This document shows, one piece after another, positions 10,873 through 21,668 of a stretch of DNA of 64,000 bases. The notes beneath the pieces are model-generated. The model did no database searches. It had not been told where the DNA came from and saw only the letters and a list, made by a program, of their open reading frames with translations. Both the position numbers and the translations under genes were made by a program. Source of the DNA: Tilletia caries (lineage: Eukaryota > Basidiomycota > Exobasidiomycetes > Tilletiales > Tilletiaceae). Where the stretch lies: the NCBI GenBank assembly GCA_032718865.1, contig JALUTQ010000033.1:620001-684000 (forward strand), written 5' to 3'. The first letter of the stretch is position 1. Every line of letters starts with the position of its first letter.

Positions 10873-13800
10873 ATGCGTGGCCTAAACGCGCTCCCTTTGA
10901 TCTTCCTGACCGCGACCGGCCTTGCCGGGGCGGTTGGAGCAGCCTCCTGCAACTGTGGCTATCAAGACCCCAGCACCGGCAACATTTGGACGGATGCTAT
11001 CATCACATACTTCAACGAGACCGAGGCCGCGAACGACATCGTCTTTCAGCCCGCAAGAAGCCCACACGGCAACGGCAACAGCGACAGTGGAGATAGCGGA
11101 ACCGGTTCTGAATCATGGGTCGTTGCCGGAGACCAGACGCACAAGTGGGAGGAAGGCTTCACCGCCACTTATCGCTCCGGCTTCAACTACAACAACACTT
11201 TTCTCGACGGTGACGAGCAAGCTTTAGCCCTCAACATCCAGCCTGCCGAACTCACCACCCACTTGAGTTATGGTGCTCAAAGTGAGTACCTGCTTTCCTT
11301 TTTCCTTCAGACAGAGAGACTTGATCTGACTCTCGAACATCAATCTTTCCTTTCCACAGTCGTCACTCGCCGCCGTGATATTCTTTATGGGTCCTTCCGA
11401 GTCGAAATGAAGCTCCCGGCGACTAAGAATGCAGGTTCGATCATGCAAGCTGCCGCACAATACAACACCAGGTATGTTTCTTTCATCACAGCTTGTGCTC
11501 ACTGTCACTTTCACACAGCTCGGCTGACGCGTCTACCTTTGCCATGCAGTGCAACTGTGAATGTAGGCATCTACTCGTCAAATCTGCCCGAAAACGGCAC
11601 CTTCAGATGGTCTTATTCTGCCACGGGACAAGACGCTCAGCCCATTAAGCACAACATCTCGCTTTCGGATGCCGACAACAACTTCGACTTCTTCGAGCAT
11701 CGTTTCGACTGGCTCGGGGCTGCCGGCATCACCTGGAGCAATAATGCTCCTAACGCAACTCAAGGAATGGAATCTACCGGACCGATTGAGCACCATCCAT
11801 CTGCCGCGGTACCTTTCTCATTGTCTCACTACTCTAACGGTGAAAAGACTCTTTCGCAAGGGCCGCCCCTTAACAAGAATGTGACCGGCTACGTCCGACA
11901 CGCTCGGCTTTTCTTCAACTCCACCCTCGAATCTCGCCAGAGCAGCTTCGTCCAGCTCTGTGCCAACGTTCCTCAACCCCTCTGCAACACTGAAGATCTC
12001 ACGCTGCGAGGAAGCACCGAGTTCGGCACCGATGCCATTCAAACTATGCTCGTGCCCGGCATGGTTTTCAAGGCCCCGAAATATGCCGTCATTTCCGTCA
12101 CCATTTTCGCTGGACTTTTCGCCCTCATCCTCCTGCACAGCGCCTTTCGCAGGCGAGTGACTTCTTCCACTGAAGGCGACCACGCCGACGTTGCCTTTGT
12201 GGACAGCCAGATCAACATCATGACCAGTGCCAGTAAGACATCTTTCTATGAAGAAGATAAAGACTTTGAGACTGCTGCCAATGCCTGGAACACCCCGAAC
12301 CTTCTGCTGAAGGACGACAATAGCGAGGATGAGGACGAAGACGACGATGAGAAAAACCCTTTCGACGACGACGACGAGAGCAGCCTGGAGGCAAACGTTG
12401 CAGGGTTCGAGAGTGTCGACCCCGATGCTCGGCGTGGCCATGCCTCCCTTGCCACTCTCCCAACGTCGCGCTCCCTGGCTCATTCCACACACTCTTTGGA
12501 GAGCCAGTTCCCTCCTCAAACTCCAGGAGGCTTCCTCTCCGTTGACGGCTCCCTTTCCGATTTCCCACTTGCCCTTCAGCAACGTCCCGCCTTGCGGATG
12601 CGGGATACCTTTTCCACTTCGTTCCAAAGCTTGAATGGCGTAAACACTCCTGGACTCGGCACGCATTCGCTCGCAGATGCGGGTGATAGTGCTAGTACCA
12701 CGTCCGTCTGGCAGACCCGGATCGTTCCTTGGAAGGCACGCAAGGTCAACGACGCCGTCGGTACTTTGGCTGCACCTGCTATCAATAGAGGTCAAGGTCA
12801 GGCCACCCGCGGAAGCACCGTCGAAACCCCCAGCGCCTCCTCATCGTCTGTGGCTCCACCCAAGAGGCACTTCATTATCCGGGCTCTCCGATCTACAGTT
12901 GCAGGTATCCGTCGTCAATTCTCAAGCCCTGAGGACGTCACTTTGACCAACAGTGGTGCAAACCGGGTTCAGTACCTGAACTCCATTCGTGGTCTCTGCT
13001 CCTTCCTCATCATGGTCGGCAACTGGCTCGCCATCTTCCAATGGGTCAACGGCGGCACCCCTCATAACCCGGAGCTGAACATCTGGCTCACTCGCCTACT
13101 CGGTTGGCTTTTGGCAGGTTGGGGTCGTTGGAAGGTCGCAATGTTCTTTTTGTTACCTTCTCGTGTTATCGCCAATCGATACCTGCTCAAGGGCGGTCTC
13201 AGCAGTCTGGCCGATACCACGGTTCGTCGATTCCCCCGCCTGGCCATTCCCATTTTGTTCGCCGCTGCGATCAACTACTTCCTCATGGAGGTCGACGCCT
13301 ACATCTGGATTCGGCGGCTACCCAGCTGGAGTTGGAGCTCGTGGTCTTACTACGAATCCTACAAGAACGCCGGGGAGTTCGTTAACATGTACATCTCGCT
13401 GTGGTACTCGATGCCTCCTGAGGTTCCGGTCATCTGCTTGCGTTACGCCATTGGTATCCTGTGGGTCATCCCGATCATGATCCAAGGAACCTGGTGTGTT
13501 CTCATCTGCGCCTTGGTCGCCCACGAGATCAAGAACCACTACAAGCGCTACTTCTTCTACTTCCTCTGCTCCTTCTTCTCATGGTACGCCGGACGAATCG
13601 ACTTGTACTTCCTCCTCGGATTCATCGTTGCGGATATGGACAACAAGCTCAACTACCGCAAATGGTTCGCCATCGGTGTACCCCTCTTCCCCGGGGCCTC
13701 CGGACGCCTCGGCAAGATTCGTCTCCATGGCCAGATCATCGGTTGGGTCTGTCTGCTCACCGGTACACTTCTCGTCTTCCTGCACGATTTCAGAGCTCCA

Positions 13801-14262
13801 GGTCGATACTTCGACTCGGACGAGTTCGGAGTCAAGCTTTCCTTTGTCACCGCCAACCCTCAAAGCTGGCGCTGGTCACCGGACGCTCACCCGGAACCGG
13901 ATTACTTTGACCTGAAGTTCAGTACCTATCTGGCCGTCCTCGGCTTCTACATCCTCTGCGACACATGTGAAACGTACCGAGCCTTCTTCACCCTTCGGTT
14001 CTGGGACTACATCGCCGACAGATCGATGAGTCTTTTCTTGCTCCACGGTACCATCTTCTGGTCCTGGAGTGCCATGGTCACCATCCTGCTGGCCTCCTCA
14101 GGCGTCCCGTACTGGGCTGCCACTCTCATCAACTTCGTCTCCAGCATGGCCATCCTCTGCGTCGTTTGCTCCGTCTTCACCGCGACAATCGAGAAGTGGG
14201 GTATTCAGCTGTCGACAGCCCTGTGGCGCGCCATGTCTGGTGGCCTCGGACGCAAGATGTGA
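10873..14262 (+). CDS. GH16-like domain fused to acyltransferase-3 membrane domain
   Basis: Three exons (10873-11281, 11360-11471, 11550-14262) give 1077 residues. A signal peptide (about 1-22) leads into a GH16-like jelly-roll region with the family landmarks YGSFRVEMKLP and FFEHRFDWLG. One membrane span follows (KYAVISVTIFAGLFALILLH) and then a long acidic Ser-rich linker. From about residue 645 to the end is an acyltransferase-3 domain with many membrane spans, starting YLNSIRGLCSF and containing the LLHG motif near the C terminus. Where active GH16 enzymes carry E-x-D-x-E, this protein reads TVNVG, so the glycosidase part is probably catalytically dead. Likely role: O-acylation of a cell-wall or secreted glycan held by the GH16 fold. 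Both introns are 78 bp and open in frame. Confidence 0.8.
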   Translation: MRGLNALPLIFLTATGLAGAVGAASCNCGYQDPSTGNIWTDAIITYFNETEAANDIVFQPARSPHGNGNSDSGDSGTGSESWVVAGDQTHKWEEGFTATYRSGFNYNNTFLDGDEQALALNIQPAELTTHLSYGAQSEYLLSFFLQTERLDLTLEHQSFLSTVVTRRRDILYGSFRVEMKLPATKNAGSIMQAAAQYNTRYVSFITACAHCHFHTARLTRLPLPCSATVNVGIYSSNLPENGTFRWSYSATGQDAQPIKHNISLSDADNNFDFFEHRFDWLGAAGITWSNNAPNATQGMESTGPIEHHPSAAVPFSLSHYSNGEKTLSQGPPLNKNVTGYVRHARLFFNSTLESRQSSFVQLCANVPQPLCNTEDLTLRGSTEFGTDAIQTMLVPGMVFKAPKYAVISVTIFAGLFALILLHSAFRRRVTSSTEGDHADVAFVDSQINIMTSASKTSFYEEDKDFETAANAWNTPNLLLKDDNSEDEDEDDDEKNPFDDDDESSLEANVAGFESVDPDARRGHASLATLPTSRSLAHSTHSLESQFPPQTPGGFLSVDGSLSDFPLALQQRPALRMRDTFSTSFQSLNGVNTPGLGTHSLADAGDSASTTSVWQTRIVPWKARKVNDAVGTLAAPAINRGQGQATRGSTVETPSASSSSVAPPKRHFIIRALRSTVAGIRRQFSSPEDVTLTNSGANRVQYLNSIRGLCSFLIMVGNWLAIFQWVNGGTPHNPELNIWLTRLLGWLLAGWGRWKVAMFFLLPSRVIANRYLLKGGLSSLADTTVRRFPRLAIPILFAAAINYFLMEVDAYIWIRRLPSWSWSSWSYYESYKNAGEFVNMYISLWYSMPPEVPVICLRYAIGILWVIPIMIQGTWCVLICALVAHEIKNHYKRYFFYFLCSFFSWYAGRIDLYFLLGFIVADMDNKLNYRKWFAIGVPLFPGASGRLGKIRLHGQIIGWVCLLTGTLLVFLHDFRAPGRYFDSDEFGVKLSFVTANPQSWRWSPDAHPEPDYFDLKFSTYLAVLGFYILCDTCETYRAFFTLRFWDYIADRSMSLFLLHGTIFWSWSAMVTILLASSGVPYWAATLINFVSSMAILCVVCSVFTATIEKWGIQLSTALWRAMSGGLGRKM

Positions 14263-14692
14263 TCTACGCTCTTCTTCTCTTCCTTTCCCCTGGCTCTGGG
14301 TTTCTCTCTCGTCTAGCGATCTCCTTGTCCACTCTCTATTACCCAGGTCCCAGACTCTTCTCTTTATATTTTCGTCTTCTCTCTATACTGGTCACGATTT
14401 AGCCAAGGGATGTTCAGGTTCGCACTCCAAATATATCGCGATGCCTTCTTTTGAAACTCGATCATCAGCAGTCCGCTGAACCGTGTGACCGCCGCAAGAG
14501 AGTGAGGGGAGGACATGGCCTACTCATAGTTCTCCGTCGGTCTATCGAAGGAGTGTAGAAAGATCCCAAAGTAGCTGAAGTTCAGGATTAATTGCTTGAT
14601 TGATGGTTATTGTGACCATGAAAAGGCTGAGCATGAGGAGAGGAGAGAGATCCATATGCCTTTGACCCTGTTTCCCAAATATCGTTTGCTCC
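14263..14692. other. Convergent intergenic region
   Basis: Separates the 3' ends of the GH16/acyltransferase gene and the seven-helix membrane gene. No gene seen; the first 130 bp are pyrimidine-rich 3' UTR-like sequence. Confidence 0.5.
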
Positions 14693-17000
14693 TTATCCAC
14701 GATGAGGTCGAAGGAAATGCAGGCGGCGCTTCGACCTTGAAGTGCTGTCCCGACTCGTCTGGTGCTCCAACGGTGCTGTTCCTTCCACCGGAGTCGCAGT
14801 GATGTAGGTTTCTTGCTTGTACTCGATGTGCTGGGTTGCTATGAGGTGTTCTCCGATGAACGCACCCGAAAACAGTAAGTCAGCCTGATCCATGTACGGT
14901 ACTGAAGATAGAGGCGCCGAGTCGCCGGTCTGGATTAGCTTGAGTGGATATCCTTCTCCATCGTTCTCCTCCTCTGCGTCTTCATCGATCCTCTTGCTGC
15001 ATTGTGACGAGGGCGGAGACGCGCCAGACGGTTGTCCGCAGGGCACATCGCTGACAGTACGAGAGCAAGGATGACGAATCTCGTGCTGTCCTCGGGGGCC
15101 GCCGTCACTGATGCTTGGCCCTTCTTTGCCCTGTGCGAACCATCGAACAATGAAAGGTTGATGCCACTCCTGCCTGTCGACACAATCGAACTTGCGAGAG
15201 ACGTGATCTTCTCGGACAAAGACGGTACGTTGGCGGGAAATGCCGTCGATGACTGGGTCGAGCGTTTTCAGGAGAACGATGATCAAGAACGCGATGGCCA
15301 TCAGGTTGTTCAACCAAAACACGATCGTGAGGCATGTCCTGTTACACGTTTGAACAGGCGAGGATCAATCAGAAAGAACAGTCAGTGACAATTAAGCCCC
15401 ATTCGCTTTTCCCCCTCGGTATTGGGACTAGCCTCACCAGCTGCGAGCGCAGAGCTCTGTGACAGGAAGTCCGAATCCCTGGCGAACCTGGGCGTAGGAA
15501 AACAGCGCGATGAAGGTGTAGAAGATAGATCCTCCTCCCACGAAGAACGTCGTTGTGGTGATGTTCATGATCGCGGCACTGCAATAGTTTTATCGAATAG
15601 TGAGGAGGGAGGGCAGTTGAGTCCACAAAAGTGAGAAGCAGGTCCCTCACAATCAACTTGATTACTCACCCAATCATCGATGCTTTGGATTGAGGACTTG
15701 AAATGACTGACACGCCTCTTGGCCGAGGCGTCGCGGCGATTCGAGGGTAGAATCTGCTGTGTGCAGCACTGTATTGCGAAGAACAGACCTAGTGAGCACG
15801 AAGCAATCTTCTGGCCACGTAGATGTTGTAAGACTTCACTTTTCAGCCTCGATTGCCGCTGCGTCAAGGATTGGGTGTGTGATCAGTTGCTGGGTGTGGT
15901 TCTGTGAGCGGCAGACGACGCTCATAAGTCCAAAGCCCACTAGGCTGAGCTCCCGATTCATCTCCCGCCTTAGGTGCTTTATCATGCTTTTTCGGGAAAG
16001 GGGAAGGAAGATAAGTCATAGGACGAACAGTGAGATGGTCGGCAGGCTGAACGACTCACAAGATGCAGAGCGAAGCCATACCAACGATCCCAGCGCCGGA
16101 AAAGACCCCATATAGAAGCAGACTGAGCTCTTCCAGCCCCATCGCCTTTTCGAAGGAGCTCATGACCTGAGTTGCCAGAGCAGCTTGACGTTCGTCGAGT
16201 CGATGCTTGACAGGTAAGGCTGCGAGCTCTGCGAGCACCTCGTGCAGCTGATTGAGCGCTTCGCCTAGAAGGAGAATCGAGTCACCGAGAACCTGCAGCC
16301 GGTCAGTGCCGAGGATTTACGGGATGACGACTCGGACCCACACGGACTCACGACGCCTGATGACTGCCATCACTGCAATGGGTCCTTGGACCAAAGTCAA
16401 AATTACGGGCCCGGCGACCAAGAGGATGTTGTTGATCTTGTCCAGCTCATGGCTTAGGTAGCGGGCGAGCTGCGTATTTCCTGGGAAGATACGTGAGGTG
16501 AAACCAGGGGCTGCTCGGAAGGTACCGAGCATGGAGAACCAGGCTGCTGAAAAGAGGGGAATCCATTGGATCGTTCGTGTCACACCCTAGGAGAGGGGGG
16601 ATTCCATGTCAGGTCAGCTCGCCAGAAACGTTTCAAGAGAACATCAGAGGGAAAAAAAACTCACTCGCCAGACTTGGTGGTGGGAAATGTAAAACACCTC
16701 GACCCATGCAAGGGTGTAGGATAGGATGAAGTAGATGATCCCGACTGCAACCGTCATGTAGATATTGTTGCAGACCCACAATGTCTTTCCGCAGTGAGTC
16801 TTCTGGATGCGGAAGATCCATAGAGATCGTTCCTTGTATCGTGACCAGATTGAATGTAAAAGCACTGCGAGGATGACGACGACGATGGGAACAGTGACGT
16901 AGAGCTGAGTCCTGTACGCAGGCGGGGCATCGCATATCTCCAGTGCAGCAAAGACGCGGAAGACTTCGGATGCCGTCGTGCCTGAGTTGATCCTGGCCAT
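14693..17000 (-). CDS. Seven-helix integral membrane protein, GPCR-like layout, family not recognised
   Basis: Seven exons on the minus strand (17000-16665, 16586-16352, 16264-16060, 15986-15840, 15768-15670, 15578-15438, 15338-14693) close in frame for 602 residues. Hydrophobic segments in order include LYVTVPIVVVILAVLL, IYMTVAVGIIYFILSYTL, IPLFSAAWFSML, LLVAGPVILTLVQGPIAV, LLLYGVFSGAGIVGMA, TTTFFVGGGSIFYTFIAL and NNLMAIAFLIIVLL, so seven spans are likely. The N terminus is short, loop 5-6 is long and polar, and the final 190 or so residues form a soluble tail with an acidic EDAEEEND patch. The layout resembles a receptor, but I see no diagnostic motif of a known fungal receptor family. The fourth and fifth exon borders use weaker splice sites. 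Confidence 0.7.
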
Positions 17001-17725
17001 TTTTTGTTGCTGTCGCTGGTGGCCTGAGACGGATCGGGACGAAAAGGGGACTGTGGACCAGGAGCAGGTGGACGAGAAGAGGGAGGGAAGGGAGCGAAGG
17101 TAGAAGGCATCAGCATTTGACTCCTATTGTATGGTCCATTTTTGGAGATACAAGTATATAACACGGGGAATGGAAGTTTGGGAGAACCAAATTCCATAAG
17201 CTGGGAGCTAGAAATGTTCTGTGGAAGAAGGTGAGCCTCATCGATGAGACAATATGTAGTCAAGCGGCAAGCCTGGGAGTCGGGACCGAGCTCGTTGAAA
17301 TCGAATCCGGCGCTCCGCCCATACTATGGAGGGCAGGCACAGTGCTCATTTGCGGATTGCGCTTCGTAGGAGCGAGACTAAAATTGGAGAAGGTGATAGT
17401 GAGAGTTGGCGTTCATGAGACGGATCGATGGCAGGAACATGCAGAATTTTATTGGAAATTACAGCCAGGTTGCGGATGAGGAGCTGGGCGGATGGTATCG
17501 GAAAATGTATGCGGGAGAATTCGGGACATGGTGCCGTGAGCGTCTGCATAGCAACAAACCTGATCGATTCGCACGGTTGCTCGACCGCAACGACTCTCAT
17601 GATCTGTAGCAGGCACGCAAGACGCAAGACGCAAGACGCAAGCCCGAAAGCGCTTCTTGACGATGGGGAAACAGAGGAAGGTAGGCTGCTGCGAAGCTCC
17701 CCCTAGGACAAACAGGCGGCGTAAC
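17001..17725. promoter_or_regulatory. Divergent promoter region between the seven-helix gene and YOS9
   Basis: 725 bp between two start codons facing away from each other. No gene recognised. It includes a short tandem CAAGACG run at about 17618-17640, shortly before the YOS9 start. Confidence 0.5.
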
Positions 17726-20232
17726 ATGCTGCACTCAGCCCCGCTGCTCTTGCTTCTGCTTGGTCTCACAGCCGCACCCGGCGTGCACAGTGTGAAGGTC
17801 ATCAGACCAGCACAGACCTCGGACCAACGCTTCCCACCGGACGCATTTGCACACCCAGCTTTCCAGGTCGCATGGCTGGACCGCGAGCCCCTTCGAAATG
17901 CCACAGCGCATGCTCTTCTGTTCGGGCCCGGGTCGTCAGAGGATATCGACGAGCTCACGCTGGTCAGCCAGCACTCAGCAGCTGAGGGGCACGGACGACA
18001 TCAGCAAGAAGGACGAGCGCAAGGAGAGCCAGACACACGGGCGGGCTCGTCGGGTTCAGGAATTTTTAGCGCGCTCGGCACGCCGCTTTCGCGGCCACTT
18101 ACTTCGGCCTCGCACTCTCTCGAGCTTCATTTCCTCGACCAAGATTCGCCCTACCTGTGCGCAATCCCCCGCATCAACTCTACGGCGGACAAGTATCGGT
18201 CCTCGCCAGAATCGCAGCCGACCTCAGCCATCGAGATTTTACAGCAGGGCTTAGCCCTACTCGAACCTCTAAAGCCGCCCAGCACTCCTGAGTCAAAGGC
18301 GAACGCCGGCAACAGTCCGACAGGATCTGCTTCCCATTGCCTGTACTATACCTACGATTGGTTCACGTATTCTTACTGCCATGGCCGAGCCGTCACTCAG
18401 TTCCGCGCGCTGCCACAAACAGTCGGCTCTGCTGTCGAGCTCGCCAGCGCTCTAGCGGAAAGCGCGGTCGGTGCGAATGGACAATCTGTCTTCAAGAGGA
18501 TTGAGCCTCGGAAAGATCCTCAGTGGCCGGCATACGTGCTGGGTCGATGGAGCGACGACGTAGACCGACTTTTGGACGACGATGGTACGCTGCTCTTTGT
18601 GTCCTCGTCAGAATCGGGCACTAGCGCACAGAACGACTTGGTATCCAAGTCATCCGATAAGTCTGGGCCGCCATCTTCATCATCATCGCAGCAAACTACC
18701 CAGCTCGCGGTCATCCCCGTGTCCAGTGTAGACACCACACGTGCTCACATTCACACAGCCCTGATCGAAGTCGTCGCTTTCGATGATCCAGCGGTCCAGC
18801 ATGTTGCGGCAGAGAAGGACAAGGACGGCGCCCAATTCCGACGCGCTGCCGAGGCAGCTGCCAAAGCTTCGGGCGGCAAGGCTGCATCGCGATCAAGTCC
18901 ACCTTCTTCAGACGTTGCCGTCTCTTCCTCATCCAGCAGTTCTGGTTCAGCAAGATCACCAGCCATTTCGCAGCGGTACATCTCTCAGACCTGGTCTGAC
19001 GGCACGCCGTGCGTCGCCATCGGCGAGCCGCGTGAGATAGAGGTGCAGTATCACTGTGTTCCAAATGCTGGATCTCGTCCTGTTGATCGAATTTCGATGA
19101 TCAGGGAGACGACTGTATGCAGATAGTGAGTACAGGCAGCAAGACTCAGTCAAGTCCATCCATCTAATCTCGAACAATGTCTTCCTACATCTGATTCCGC
19201 CAACGCAGCGTCGTTGTCATCGAAACATCACGATTGTGCTCTATACCAGCCCTAGCTGTCGGACGTCGTTCCGGATCTGGAAACGGCGGAGCGGATGACG
19301 CCCACTCGATCGACTGTCGGCCCATTGTGCGCGACGACTGGGATAGCGAAACGGCTCTACGCGAGTTTGAAGCTGACAAACAACGTCGTGAAGAGGAAGC
19401 AATGGTGGCGCTTCGCAAGCGGATACAGGCACAAGGCGGCCTCACTCTGAGGACCCCTTCGTCCACTGCTTCATCACCGGGTGCCAGTGAGGCTACCACA
19501 GCGGCCTCTTCCTCTTCTGACTCTGGTTCATCGGGAGAAGCGCCAAGGTCGGAACGACGCAAGCAGGCTGAAGATCGCATGTCTAAAGTTCTCTCGGAGG
19601 CTCTTGCAGAGTACTTTGGTCTCGACGCTGTCCAGACGGAGCAGTTCCTCAAACCGCGCGAGCAAGGCCCACAGGCTGCAAAGGTCCAGGACGATGCAAA
19701 ACACGTAGGCTCCCAGGAGGAGTATTACGACCCGAAGGCCCAAGGTGGTGAAAGGAATGCGGCGGACAGCAAGGCTGGTATCCAGAAGCGACTTACTGCC
19801 ATTGATGAACGCCTCAATCAACTCCTCAAGGATATGGGCGTTGAGGTGGAAGTGCAGGAGGTCCGTGTGATGACCACAAAAGAGGGTGTGGTCGAGAAAG
19901 CGACTGCGAGCACCCGCTCTGCGGTTGGCGGCGAAACAGCATCGCAAGCGCGGAGGGCAGGTGCTGCAGCTGTCGGACAAGAAAGCAGTCAAGCAGAGGA
20001 ATTCACGGAGGACGAGATGGTCGATGTGCTTCTTGACGAACTCGGACTTTCCGACTGGATGGAGGGCGCGCTTGGCGAGGTCGCCGAAGCAGAAGCGGGG
20101 AGAGGCAAGGCTACGAAGGAGGCGGCGGATGCTCGCACATCAGGCTCAGGGCAACATCCCGACTCGGCCAAAGAGGAAGAGAAGTCTGGAGATGCTGCTC
20201 GGTCTGCTCCCCAATTGCATGGAGAGCTATAA
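17726..20232 (+). CDS. YOS9: OS-9/YOS9 ERAD lectin with MRH domain
   Basis: ER-lumen lectin that reads trimmed N-glycans on misfolded proteins and passes them to the HRD1 ubiquitin ligase for degradation. Two exons (17726-19125 and 19209-20232) give 807 residues. The protein has a signal peptide (MLHSAPLLLLLLGL), the OS-9 signature YLCAIPRI, and an MRH domain that starts at CLYYTYDWFTYSYCHG and resumes after an insertion with YISQTWSDGTPC, PREIEVQYHC, ISMIRETTVC and a final LC pair across the intron. The Ser/Ala-rich insertion inside the MRH domain (about 130 residues) and the long charged C-terminal tail make it larger than the 542-residue yeast protein. It ends HGEL, a plausible variant of the HDEL retrieval signal. 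Confidence 0.88.
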
Positions 20233-20891
20233 TGACTTCTCGACCTCTCCATCCCAACCTCTTTTCACATTGTACGAGTAGATTGCGGTTCATCCCAATG
20301 GCTTTGGCGCGGGGGCATGCCTTGCTATCAGAGACACCCGACACGAGCGAGCAAAGAGCAGGTGACAGGTCAGGTCATATCAGGATCTGCTTGGGGCGAG
20401 GTATGATTTTGTGAATGCGCTTTCGGTCGAATTGTTCGGGATGCATGTCGAAGAGCTGAGTACTACTGAGTACTGAGTTCCCACCCTGGACGCCTCGAAT
20501 CCGACTCCAGTTCTGATATCTGATATCTGATGCTGTTGAACGGATGCGCTGTAGATGCTGACGAGCTGACGAGCTGATTGCTGACCTTCGTCGCCTGCGA
20601 ATGAACCTCATACATAAGGTCGGTTCGCGCTGTTAACCTTCCACCTCTTCCAGTATAACCCCTTCCCTGTGTGCTAGCCTCCAGTCTCCTCATACATCAT
20701 GCTCACTTCTTTCTTGGCCAGGGCCCTCATCACAGTCAGGAGAGGAACGCCTTTTTGAAGCAAAATGCTTTACGATTTGAAAGGTTCGGGGGTTGAGGGG
20801 AAAGGAAGCGTGGACTGCTACACAGTGAGTGCTGCTTGATCGAGAAAGAAGAGGCAAGATTTTTAGAACAAGGGCATGGGGGCAGATGGGT
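20233..20891. other. Convergent intergenic region
   Basis: Lies between the 3' ends of YOS9 and the cysteine-repeat gene. No gene or repeat of note. Confidence 0.5.
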
Positions 20892-21668
20892 TCAAAAAAT
20901 CCTGCCGCAGCCGAGGATATCGACGTTCACAAGTCCGGCCTTCTGGAGGATGGTGCAAACTTCCCTCTTGCAGACCTTCGTGTCGTCGTTGTGGGGCGAA
21001 GACGGCTTCGGGTGCGGAGCGGGAGTCGGAAGCAAGCCTCGGTGCCAGTGACCGCCGCCGCCCACGCGCGAACATCCGAGCACCTCGATGTTGATCAGGC
21101 CTTCCTGCATGACCTTGCAAAGCTCCTTCGTCGAGCAAGGAGGCTGGACGGGTTTGTCGCTAGGCCCTTTCAGCACCGGGCCGGGCCCTTCCACCGGAAG
21201 GTGCTTAGCCGGAGGCTGTTTAGTGGACGGCGGAGTATGGGTAGTAGGAGGATCGCTCGGGGTATACTTCGGGAACGAAGGCTGCTTGGAGTGAGGCGGA
21301 TGGACCGGCTCGTCGCACGGCTCTTTCAGCGCAGGGTGACTGCCTTCGGGCTGCTCCGGAGGCATGTGGTGACGATCCTCGCCGTCCCAGCCGCGGGCCG
21401 ACGGTGGGACAATTTGCTCGTCCTTGATGGTACAGCCGATGAGGTCCAGATTGGACAGGCCAGCAGTCCTGAGGGCGCTGCAGGCCTTCTCCTTGCTGTC
21501 GCCGTGGCGAGGAGCACGCGACAGAACGCGACCACAGCCGAGGACGTCGAGGTTGATCAGTCCTGCGTGCTCGAACAGCTGGCAAAGGTTGCTGCCGTTG
21601 CCCGCATAGAGCGCTGTCGAGCTGGCAGCAGTGCTGAGAGCAAGGGTAATACAGACGAGGAGCTTCAT
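20892..21668 (-). CDS. Secreted protein with four two-cysteine repeats and Pro-rich linkers (unknown family)
   Basis: A single exon of 258 residues begins with a clear signal peptide (MKLLVCITLALSTAASSTA). Four copies of a motif of about 22 residues follow: Cys, two residues, Leu or Met, a short helix, GL-x-N, two or three hydrophobic or acidic residues, GC. The cores are AGLINLDVLGC, AGLSNLDLIGC, EGLINIEVLGC and AGLVNVDILGC. Copies 1-2 and 3-4 are separated by a long Pro/His/Lys-rich segment full of PP and KP. Each repeat brings two cysteines, suggesting one disulfide per unit. I do not recognise the family. A cell-wall or effector-like secreted protein is possible. The start is the only ATG that gives the signal peptide. 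Confidence 0.75.
   Translation of the reverse strand: MKLLVCITLALSTAASSTALYAGNGSNLCQLFEHAGLINLDVLGCGRVLSRAPRHGDSKEKACSALRTAGLSNLDLIGCTIKDEQIVPPSARGWDGEDRHHMPPEQPEGSHPALKEPCDEPVHPPHSKQPSFPKYTPSDPPTTHTPPSTKQPPAKHLPVEGPGPVLKGPSDKPVQPPCSTKELCKVMQEGLINIEVLGCSRVGGGGHWHRGLLPTPAPHPKPSSPHNDDTKVCKREVCTILQKAGLVNVDILGCGRIF

Noticed and set aside
10873..14262. One uninterrupted 1129-residue protein
   Set aside because: Two stretches inside it have canonical GTGAGT/GTATGT donors and CACAG/TGCAG acceptors and break the GH16 strand pattern, so I treat them as introns; retention is recorded as a finding.
15565..15867. Alternative frame through the loop of the seven-helix gene
   Set aside because: It cannot be joined in phase to the following membrane exon; the chosen junctions close the whole 602-codon frame.
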